A stretch of DNA of 64,000 nucleotides, taken from assembly GCA_020796225.1 (NCBI GenBank), contig CM036765.1:5428805-5492804 (forward strand), given 5' to 3'. Position 1 is the first letter of the stretch; each line of letters starts with the position of its first letter. The position numbers and the translations under genes are program-made. Of the stretch, positions 51,001 through 63,000 are shown piece after piece. The stretch is from Arion vulgaris (taxonomy: Eukaryota; Mollusca; Gastropoda; Stylommatophora; Arionidae). Below the pieces are notes generated by a model. It was not told the DNA's origin, searched no databases, and saw only the letters and a list, made by a program, of their open reading frames with translations.

Positions 51001-54000
51001 TATATCAACATCACTCCACTCAGGCGTGAACCGAGATACCTTTGGAGCAAGAAGTAAGTATCTTATCTCCATACCTCATGGACTCTAAAATCAGATATTT
51101 AACTTTATGTAAGCAATAGTTCACTTAATGTTCCTGTTATTGATTGATTGATTGAGTGTTTGATTATTTGTCATTTATTTGATTAGACTTCATTATCTCA
51201 GACTTTTTGTCCCATGCTATAGTGATGCATTCTGACAATCGATGCTTATGATGCAGATCTGTCTACTTTCTCGTTGTTGCCGTGAACACCCGCGTAACCA
51301 AGACAGTAGAAACACGTGAGTATGTGGGGGTGGAAACCTCTATAGACGACACCCCTCATACTGCAATCGGACAGTTTGGATCTTTCAAAGCATCGATTTG
51401 GAGTCAGAAACAACAACGACCCCAGTAAACCCACGTTCAAGAGAGCAAACGAAGAGAGCAGTAGTCACGGCCTCAACCTCCATTTTCATACTGGATGTAG
51501 TTGTCCTGTATGCTCTAGTTCGCTCGATAAAAGTCCTACCATGTGCATTAGCTAATAAACACCAGTCTGGAATTTAATTACCTTGCACAGGCACATCTGT
51601 ATAAACAACATCATCATCTCTTGCATTGTCTTCTATCAGCAGCTTAATTGTGAGATCAGCCTTCATGTTGCCATAATCTCTACATTACTAATGCAGGAAA
51701 AGTGATTAAATCAGAGAAATGTCTAATCAATCACTAGTAACAACTGTTAGAAGATGGAGCTATGTTGGGCATACCGTGAGAAAAAATGATCACAATAATA
51801 CCAAAGCAGGCATTGAAGTGGGAGGTAAAGGTTTCACGAAAGAGAGGACGCCCTAAGGCGAGCCTGAAACAAATTTTGCTGAGAGAGGCAAGAAGTATCG
51901 GACGCAATTCATCGGACGAAATTTATATATATTTATATATAAATATACATGAAAGTTTGGAGTATGCAGTTATTAAGGAAGGCGTTTGCTGGAAGTTAAA
52001 AAAAGTGGAAAACTTATAGGCCCTATGTAACGTATAACGGTACAAGAGGACTTTTATTATTACTATTATGTTTATTACAGACGATCAAGACCGGTTATAT
52101 ACAAAGGCAGTGGATGCAATTAATAAAAAATGCGATAATCTAAACACTTACCTTCATCTTTGTTCCAGGTCATTCTGAGGTGAAGGGCAATGAGAGAGCG
52201 AGGAACTGGCAAGCAATGCTACGATTAAGAATGGGTCTTCTATGGACAAAAGCGACATCATCACCGCTCTAAGAGAAAACATACGCTCTGAAGATATCAA
52301 CGAAGAAGATAAAGCGTATTCTATATCTCGGTCGCTCAAGTTATGCATACCGATAGGTGCGGCAAGACAGGAAAACCACGAGAGAAACCCCAGTAGAAAC
52401 ATCAACTAACACAGAACGGGAGTTGTTAGTCTAAACACACTGAAATACATACTTGGGAGGAGATCGAAGCAATTATATACACGTTGAGCAACGCCTTCTT
52501 GTGCTCTTGTTCCAAGGTATTGTTCTGTCATGTATAGAATATGCATGCGCTCTCCTAACAATTAGTCCTACGCAAACAGTGAGACTGGAAAGAATTCAGA
52601 ATGAGGCTATGGCATCATTCTGGGATGCACCAAAGATACACCAGGAGTGTCCATGCAGTTCCCTCTTGACCTCCCAACTATTGCTAACAGAATTGAAACT
52701 TGGAGGGTTCGATCATATCTAAGAATCAATGCAAACAAGGAACACTCTCTCCATGAAGAACTCATTAAGGAGAAAGGGTGTAGACTCAAGAGAGGCAGAT
52801 CATGGCTGAGTCAGGCGGAAGTATCTGACTCAGCCATGATCTGCCTCTTAGCCATGATCTGCCGCTTAGGAAAATATGTGATCCTTCCGGAATTGAAACA
52901 AGAGAGGAATGGATTGCTGTGCCACCTCAATTTCAGACTGCTTTCATCGTTATTACAATCTATTAAGAAAAACTGCGAACAAAATAATCTATCACTGATT
53001 AACGTAGAAGGGGAGGGGGTCCTCTTGAATGACAATATCAATGATACAGATGTGGTTATTTACACCGATGGTTTAGTCATTCGCCAACAACGCTGTGCGT
53101 GGACGTTTTCAGCACGCTCAGGAGGAAAAATAATAAGAGAGGCCAGTGGGGCCTACGCAACAACCACAAGTAGTTTGACAATGGATGTTCGGGCGGTTAC
53201 GGAAGCGATGAAATGGTTGGCATCTCACAACTACTCTCGTGTTTTTATACTCAGTGACTCCATGAGCACGATTCGTAAAGTCGAATCAGGTATGGTGAGA
53301 CGCAACTGGGTGAAGGTACTGGTACAGACAATGATCAGAGAAATCACCTTCATTTTGTCCCTGGGCACGCAGGAGTTAGGGGTAATAAACGAGCTGATAG
53401 ATTGGCTGGCTTAGCTACAATATCAGAGGAGCTGCCATGGATCGAAATGACATTCTTCACGCATTGAGAGAGTCTTTTCTAACAGAGGAGTTTCAGGGCT
53501 GTGAATCCCACTCGCTGACCAGATTGAAAGAGATGGGTGTCAATATTGGTGCACCCGAAAAGAACGATATACTAAATATGCAAAGAGATTGATTAATCAA
53601 GATCGAACTGGCATGTTGGGTCGCTGGACGCTTCTGGATTTGCTGAGGCGGAGATCGGAGCACCTATGGACGTGTCCGGAGTGCTATGATAATAGTCCTC
53701 ATATAACTGATAACTGATATAGACACGTCCGATGTGCGATGAAGATGATCCTCAAATGAACAATAATCTCTACATTCTCTTCCAAGAGTAATGATCAAAA
53801 TGAAAAGTAGTCATAAATTAAATAAATAAAATGTAATATATACTTACATTTCAGCACCAGGTGGGGGTATTCTGTACAAGATTCCTAGAGTATCTAACCT
53901 TGCCAACTCTTTATGACCAAGTGTGTTTGCAAAATTTACCCAATCCTTTTCCAATTGAATATCCCTATTTGTTTTGTTAGTTATATTTTCCCATGTGGCT

Positions 54001-57000
54001 GTAAAGTTTAAACAAAAGTATCAACATCATTTCCAAACAAACAACAGTGGAAGTAATAAGCTTGCCCTGAACAGAAAAAAACTGTGCGTACAAGCCCACA
54101 ATCTGCAGATAGATCAATTAATAACTTAACACTTTAGAACGGCAAGCCACCTGACAAACCATTCTGGTATTACACAGTTTCTGACGTGCCACATCACCAA
54201 CTAAAACATTAATTATATACAAAATTATTCACATGATTAATCTGATAATTTTTCTGTATAATAATTATTTGTAGAATAAATTTGGTGAATTAAAAAAAAA
54301 AGCATTCAAATCTGCACTTTCTGACATTTAAAACAGTACTCAGATTGTTAATATAAGAAAGGTATAATAATTATGTTGGAGCAATCCGTATTTAAAATGT
54401 TATTCTTAAAAAAACATATGGTTGTGAGATATGGACCGTTGACAAAGCGACGGAGAAGATCATTAATGCATTTGAATGCACATACTTGATAAAGGCCTTT
54501 TGGTCGAAACGTTGCTGTGTATTGTTATTGCTTTTGTATTTTGTAAATCTACAGTACTTTGTTTTTACGTGTTTCGCCATTGCAAATGCTACAGAAGAGT
54601 ACTTAGAATATCATGGACAGAAAAGAACAAATGCTTCTGTTCTGCAACAGCTTGATATTAAAGAGAGTTGGCTATTAAAGAACATAAAATCAAGGAAAAT
54701 TAAATATTTCGGACACATTAAACGACATTAGTGCATAGCGAAAATAATTTTGGAAGGAATGGTACCTGGAAGAAAAATAAGAGGAAGATCTAGAAGACGA
54801 TGGGTGCAAGATGTCATTGACAATCTGAGAATAACTGCTGATGACGCCGGTCAACTTGCACAGAATGGAAAGTTTTTTAGGACTCCTGTCATGGGAGCCA
54901 AGTTCCTGATGGGATAAGCTACTTGATAATGATGATTCCTTTCAAAAAAAGCGTGTAAAAACACAATTGCAGTGTATCTATAGTATAATTCTTTTCAAAA
55001 ATTCGTCAACACACTAAGGTTTTAATTTGTACTAAATCTACCAGATGGATAACAGTAATTTTTTGCAGTTAGTCTTATATAACAGCGACTGCTCCGAAGT
55101 GATCTCAGACAAATTGGCAATAGTTATCAGTTGGCAAAGTTAAACACAATGAAGAACATGTGGCAAAGCACCAGCAAAATATTAAAACTAAAAATATTGA
55201 GAGCATGCATTTTCCAGTGGATACTTATGGTTGTGAATCATGGACCATTACACAAAAAGACAAGAACGAAAATCGAAACGAAATGCTACAGAACGATCCT
55301 ACGAATACCATGGACAGAGAAAAGGAAGAACACTACTGATGTACTGAAAGAACTAAATGTTAAAGACAATTGGCTGATAAACAATATACTATACAGAAAA
55401 ATTAGACAAGTTGGCCCCATCAAGCGTCACGATGGCCTGGAGAGAATAATATTAGAGGGCAGGGTCCCAGGACGCAGAGGCAGACCAAGAAGAAGATGGC
55501 TACAAGATATTAAAGAAACCATGATTATGACCATCTGCTAAATGGGTGAACTGGCTAGAGACAGAGTGAATTTCAGATGCGCTGCAAAAAGAGCAACGTC
55601 CTATAAAGGACATGCACATTGATGATGATGTACAACATATCTCCATCTTCTCTGGATCTATACACAGTTTTATGTAATAGAAGAAATAGGTAAAGTGGAA
55701 CGCACAGGACAACCATTTTTAGTATGATTGTGGAGATTGAGTTCATTACTCCTGTCCTCCATTGGCTCGAAGAGACTTCATTTACTGTTGTATCTGATTC
55801 TCAGTCAATGCTTCACAAGATAAAAAAAAGGCAGGATTCCGTATTAGAGGATGCTGTCTATTGAAGTTTAAAACCTCGAGAGGCTTACATGGATCTATTG
55901 TGCTGGGAATGCGGGTGTTTAGGGTAATAAGAGAGTGGACAGGCTTGCATCAGCAGCATTGATTGTCGAGAAGTTGAAGATGAATAAGGATGATGTTCTT
56001 CGGTCTCTTCACGACTGTCTGTTGGATGAAGACACTAAAATAGATGTTGAATCGATCCATGGCTACATACGTTCTGAAGGCTGAGCTAAAAATAGCTACT
56101 CTTTTTTCTAGGTCACAAACGTGAATGTACGCCTATAGCAGTGACAGTAGCAATGTATAACGTGTTAACACGTCTCTAGCTCACAGAGAAGAGATAATAA
56201 CAGACGTGTTAATGCGTCTTTAGAAGTAAATGGGGAAAACGTATATATACGTCCTAGCAGCTAAAGTGTTTAGCAGCTTTGAGTTGCTCATTGTACAAGT
56301 AGAACTGGATATCTTGGGGGTAGAGTGAGGAGTGTGTTTAACCAGAGTCACAGCAACCACCAGTATAGATATTATTCGATATCTGTTGGGGTAGACTGAG
56401 CCACTAAGGGTCTGCCAGCAGTGTAATGACGCCGGTTAAATAATCAATAAACATTAGCAAATAGGTAAAAATACCTTCATGCCACGCCCTTTCTGCTAGA
56501 GCAATCATCCTTGGATACACCATGTAATCCATGATCCAGCTGGCACGGATGAGCTCTCCGAATAGTGACCCTTGAATTCCTAGAAAATGTTTGATTAGTA
56601 AACAAAAATATTTAAATAACTCAGCACATGACAAATTACAACGAGGAAATAAAACGTATGAGATAGAAATGTTTGGGTCATACATTAAGATTGCGAAGAC
56701 CTGACACCCATATCATCAAGGTGCGTTTAAGATGGAGATACGTTGGACACATCTTGAGGAGAAATGATCAACGAATATCAAAGCAGGCATTGAAGTGGGA
56801 TGCAAAGGGTTCAAGAAAGAGGGTCGACCTAAGGAGACCCTGAAACGAACTTTGCTGAGAGAGGCAGGAAATGTCGGTCTCAGTTCCATAGAGGAGATTG
56901 AGCGAGTTTCCCAGGATAGATCGGTATGAAGAAATTACTTGCAGGCCTTATGTAACGTATAACGGTACGAGAGGAATAATTATTATTATTTATGCTTCAA

Positions 57001-60000
57001 GGGGAGTAACGAGAATAAGACAGGCCACATTTGAATTTCATCAGTAATTAGTTAATTGATGGGACCATTATCCTTGCACTTCGGTGAGTAACCATGTGTA
57101 CTTCGATCGATTTCTTACACAGGAAGATCTCAGCTGCAGTGCACGAATTTCGTAGCACCGGCGAGGGTCCCCGATGTAATTTTGAAGATGGTGAAGATGC
57201 TATGTAGGAATTTCATTTTTAATCTTTTTCTAATGAATTTTGCCCGGGTAGCAGCTTTCCAGACTGCCCTTCTCGTTTTTGAACTGCTAAGGGTTCTTTT
57301 ACGTGCTCAATTTAAAAACAGGGCCTACATTTTATCCTCAGTCTCCGATAGGACTAGGAACTCGATCTCACCTACTCTGATATCAGGGATCTCCTAAAAA
57401 ATATCCAGATAGCTCCAGGAGGAAGTGAACCTGGTATCTGTGATACGAGAGACGAGCACATAACATGTACGCTACAGAGACACATTAAAATAGGCTGTTG
57501 ATGCAAGAAGGTGAGACACAAGATATTTATGGCATCTGCAGTAAAGCACATACATTTCATAACTATTAGTTAACAAGTGGCTGTTGTAGAATGAATGCTA
57601 ATAAAAATCAGAAGAATAGTTACATAACAATTCAAAGACATCACTAAAGTGAAAGTGACCAGGTATTGTCGGAGATCTCAAGTGGAGAAAATAATTGTAA
57701 GACTGCAAACTACAAGGCATGTCGTTAGAGGCGACTGAGGAAGGGGCCTAGTGAAGCTACCCTAGTAATTAAAAAGCGTCGCAGAAATCAGATGTGGTGG
57801 CCTACTTGTAGGCGCATAACTGGTACAATGTAACTGAGCTCTTAGGCTCAGATGACATACACTACACATCACAGAGTGGTTAACAAGTGGTCGATATGAA
57901 GCGTTCAAAGAAGAAGCCACTATTTGACACTATGGTTAATGTATGACATTATTCACTATTTTACAATATTGATCAAATTGCCAGCAATACATTGTATGGT
58001 TGTAGATGTTGAAAGTGGATACCTACTATCAGTGGCGGCTCATCAGTAGGGGCTAGAGGGTCCAGGCCACCCAAAAATAATGTGTAACAGGTATATATTA
58101 TTTTATATATTGAAATGTAACCTAACTCAAAACCATGATTTTTTCGAAAATATGTGTCTGACCCCACCAACAAAAATGATCACGAGCCGCCACTGCCTAC
58201 TATTCTAATGCAGGAAAAAATATAGAATCTAATTTGTAAATGCTATGAAGCCGACTCTTTCATAAAACTGTAAGGTACTGAGTACCTATCATTGCATACT
58301 GTGTACCTGGATGCAGATTTCCATTATCATTGACACCAACGTTTCGCTGCAATAGATCTCCAACGTAGAGCGTCTGATCGAATGGATTAGAGCACGGCTC
58401 TCATGCGGTAGACCCGGGTTCAATCAACAGTAAGGCCAAAGAGTTTTTTCTGTCGAGGGCATAAAGAAAACAGCATAACCTAAATAGTTTAGCGGCGACT
58501 ATACTAGCCATGCGGTCATTAAATTCCACAGGCTCATGCACCTCGTGTCCTACATCGCACAAAAAGCGGTATTACAGGCAGTAGCGAGAGTAGACCTCCA
58601 ACATCCTCTGTCTCTTGTCTTGACGCTACACACTGCCAGATTGTGGTGTTTCCTACAGGCAGTAGCGAGAGTAGACCTCCAACATCCTCTGTCTCTTGTC
58701 TTGACGCTACACACTGCCAGATTGTGGTGTTTCCTACAGGCAGTAGCGAGGTAGACCTCCAACATCCCCTGTCTCTTGTCTTGATGCTACACACTGCCAG
58801 ATTGTGGTGTTTCCTACAGGCAGTAACGAGAGTAGAACTCCAACATCCTCTGTCTCTTGTCTTGACGCTACACACTGCCAGATTGTGGTGTTTCCTACAG
58901 GCAGTAGCGAGAGTGGACCTCGAGCATCCCCCGTCTCTTGCCTTGATGCTACACACTGCCAGATTGTGGTGTTTCCTACAGGCAGTAGCGAGAGTAGACC
59001 TCCAACATCCTCTGTCTCTTGTCTTGACGCTACACACTGCCAGATTGTGGTGTTTCCTACAGGCAGTAGCGAGAGTAGACCTCCAACATCCTCTGTCTCT
59101 TGCCTTGATGCTACACAATGCCAGATTGTGGTGTTGCCATTTCTTGATGTTTTCCTCTAATTTGCTTCTTGGTTTTTGTCCTGTTCCTTGTCCTTCAACT
59201 ATCTCATCTAATAAGATTTCGTTCAATGTTTCATGTCTCTATATATCTTTAAAATTGTTTTTGTTTGATGGGGTAAGTTCTAGTAGGGAATACTGAAAAA
59301 TGAAATTCTTAAATTTCATGACATACTTGATATCTACGTATAGAATTACTAATTGTGTACACATTTCTTTGTAAATGTTTCGAATTGGTTAAATAGTTTT
59401 TCAAGTTATGATGACTCAAAGATCATGAAATCCTCTTCCCACGGATGGTTTTTAATTTTTGTTTGATAATTAACAATTCATGATAATGATTTCGTTATAA
59501 CTTTATCACATATTAACCTTCTCCTTCTTCTTCTTCGCGTTCGTTCTTCGAGGGCCAATTTGATCATTCTTACTGTGATATATAATTGATCTTTGACAAG
59601 AACGACTGACTGTCTGAATTTGATCATTCTTATTGTGATATAATTGATCTTTGACAAGAACGACTAACGTTGCAATTTGATCATTCTTATTGTGATATAT
59701 AATTGATCTTTGACAAGAACGACTAACGTTGCAATTTGATCATTCTTATTGTGATATATAATTGATCTTTGACAAGAACGACTGACGTTGCAATTTGATC
59801 ATTCTTATTGTGATATATAATTGATCTTTGACAAGAACGACTAACGTTGCAATTTGATCATTCTTATTGTGATATATAATTGATCTTTGACAAGAACGAC
59901 TGACGTTGCAATTTGATCATTCTTATTGTGATATATATAATTGATCTTTGACAAGAACGACTGACGTTGCAATTTGATCATTCTTATTGTGATATATAAT

Positions 60001-63000
60001 TGATCTTTGACAAGAACGACTGACGTTGCAATTTGATCATTCTTATTGTGATATATAATTGATCTTTGACAAGAACCACTGATGTTGAACTCCTGTTAAA
60101 ATTAGACTCCACTTTGTTATGGTGCCATACACGATGTAGGTCAGGGTTACCGTGTTGCTCCTTCGGGAAGTGTTTTGACTCTATCTCGGTGACAGTCAGG
60201 TCCTAACAGTTCCTCTTCATTCGTATAAGTTCTCTTTAATGATCTGTTGTGCCTTATATTTTGGCAATCAGTATGTAATTTTGCATGTTTTTTTAGATTA
60301 GAATTGTCTATAGAAAGCATGTAATTTTGCATGTTTGTTTAGATAAGAACTATCTACAGCGTATTCAATGGACATACCAATTTCTTAATTATGTTCATTT
60401 TTTATGGTACGTCACAGTAGACAATTTAAAAACCAAAACAGACAACGTTTAACAAAAAAACAGAGAAGGAGAAAAGAATAAATAGAAAAGATACCTTCAA
60501 TATTCTGTTTAATAAGTAAAGTGGGACACTCCTTGTCTTGAAATGTTGCCAAACACTGTGGAATAAGTTGTCCATTAATGTCATATTCATCAATGGCATA
60601 AATATTCTCTGGCATCATCTGGTAAACTTTCTTAGTACTGATAAATCTTGTGGCCCATATCAATCCTCTCTCCGTGGGATCAGGCTCATAAGGGTGATCA
60701 AGGTACAAGTTAGTGGCTGGGGTAAGTATCACCTGCAACAAAAGAAGAAGAAGAGCAAAATGTAAAAGTTTAATTCTAAGTGAAATTCTAAGTGAAATTC
60801 TAAGTGAAATTCTAAGTGAAATTCTAAGTGAAATTCTAAGTGAAATTCTAAGTGAAATTCTAAGTGAAATTCTAAGTGAAATTCTAAGTGAAATTCTAAG
60901 TGAAATTCTAAGTGAAATTCTAAGTGAAATTCACAAAGCACGAAAAAGTAGAGATGCCACAAAAAAAATGCAGTGACGTCACCATGAACACAAAAAGAGT
61001 AATGTTCAACACAATCTTTCTCCCCACATTATGTTACCAGTGCCAAACCTGGACGCTGAAAACAAACGATAGAAAAAAATTGGTAACAACAGAAATGAAG
61101 TGTCTACGTAGAATGCTGGGTGTAACAAGAAGAGACCGGTTGAGAAATGAAGACATCAGTACCAGTACAGCATCAGTACTAGTACAGCATCAGTACTAGT
61201 ACAGCATCAGTACCAGTACAGCATCAGTACCAGTACAGCATCAGTACTAGTACAGCATCAGTACTAGTACAGCATCAGTACTGAACCAACAAGAAACTAC
61301 AAATTAAATGGTTCGGCCACATAAGCAGATTACCAACAGATAGTGCACTTCAAAGAGCAATGTTGCTCCAATACAATGGGTACAAAGCAGTGCTAAACTT
61401 GGTCTCTGATAGCAACACATCACAGAAAGCTCACCACATGTGAAATGAAATGCTTCAGAAAGGCGGCGGGAGTCACCAGGAAAGATAGACTACGAAACGT
61501 GGACATCAGAAGCAGAGTGGGCATAACTTCATGCACCGAATACATCGAAAGACAACAATGCACTGGTTTGAACATTTAATGAGAACGGAATAAAACCAAC
61601 CACCAATAACAACACACAATAACAACACACAATAACAACACACAATAACAACACACAATAACAACACACAATAACAACACACAATAATCAACACACAATC
61701 AACAACACACAATAACAAGAGATAAGATACATCAGAGCCAAATGAAGACCAAGAAAACGAGATTTTAGAAGGGGTTTTGAGTGCATGTCATAAATAGTGT
61801 TTTACCCCCATCTCTGTTATTTATGATGTCCACCTTTTGCGTCCATGGTCTTTTGCTTTGTATCCACTGCATCGAAGTAGCAATGCTCTTTGAGGTGCAT
61901 TGCCTGTTTCTTTTAATGTAGCCGAACCATTTAATTTGTTCTCTCTTGATGCAGTTCAGTATTGATGTTTGTACCCAGTTTTTGTCATGATGCCTTCATT
62001 TCTGTATCCGTTTCTTCTTGATACTCCAACATTCTTCGTATACACTTCATCTATGTCGTGACTAGTCTTATTGATTCATTTGATGCCAGAGTCCAGGTTT
62101 GGCACTGATAGCATAATCTTTAGAGAAATATTGTGTTGAACATTGCTCTCTTACCATTAATAATGATGGAAATAAATATTTCAAAATTACTTTTCCACTT
62201 AGATATGTTTCTAATGCTTCCTTCAAACTTGACATTCACAATTTAGCCTCCAGCATTTATAGCTCAAAAAACAAACAGTAATAGTTAACAGTTCACAAAC
62301 AAAGGTCAACAAAGAGTCTTCAAAACTCAACATCCAATAATTTTTTTTAAAAACTGTTGTGACTGCCTGTAGTACCGATTTTTAGGGCAGAGTAGGACAT
62401 GTGGGACAAGAGCATGAGGAATTTAATGGCTGCATGGCTAGTTTAGTTACCGCCAAGGATTTTTCATTTACGCCCACAACAGGAAAAATCCTTGGCCTTA
62501 CGTAATTGAACACGGGTTACCCGCATGTGTGTCGCGCTTTAACCCATTCGACCAAACTCTCGTCTATAAAATATTTAACATCCAATATTCAACACTGAAT
62601 GTCAAACATCCAACACTCAACCCTTATAGTATTGAACATTTTAAGTTCACTATTTAACAGTTAATATCATACATCACACACTAAGTGATCCTCTTCTACT
62701 TCTTCAAACGCTCCATTTCGACCACTTGTTAACCAGTCTTTGAAACGACACATATCAAGCGACAATGGAAAGAGTTGTGGAGGCAACAAATATACAGCAA
62801 ACACCCACAAGATTCCATCAGAAGACTAAACAGAAAACATACAACAATCTTTCGCTTAAGAACAGGTCACTGCAGGTTCAACCATCACATGCACAGAATA
62901 AAGATTGCTTAGACTGCACAGTGTGCATGTCAGGCAGAAGCAGAGACTCCAGAGCACATCCTGCAGTCATGTCCATCATACATACACCAACGAAACGAAA

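Larger units (their letters stand above)
60940..61760 (+). pseudogene. LINE-T5 remnant containing two small arrays
   Basis: Encodes RVMFNTIFLPTLCYQCQTWT, then TEMKCLRRMLGVTRRDRLRN and EDIS up to the 17-bp array (61155-61285). Then gttcggccacataagcagat, EYIERQQ-type sequence and a 13-bp array (61608-61705). Confidence 0.8.

Noticed and set aside
52647..53414. Intact 255-residue gene
   Set aside because: It is the RNase H region of a non-LTR retrotransposon, with frame breaks on both sides.
55131..55541. Host gene of 136 residues
   Set aside because: Carries the CYRTILRI, RGRPRRRW and GHI/RH series of RTE-like elements and ends in the family's tgatgatga tail.
58534..59296. Cysteine-containing 27-residue repeat protein on either strand
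   Set aside because: 81-bp array with both strands open; it continues from a SINE-E tail.
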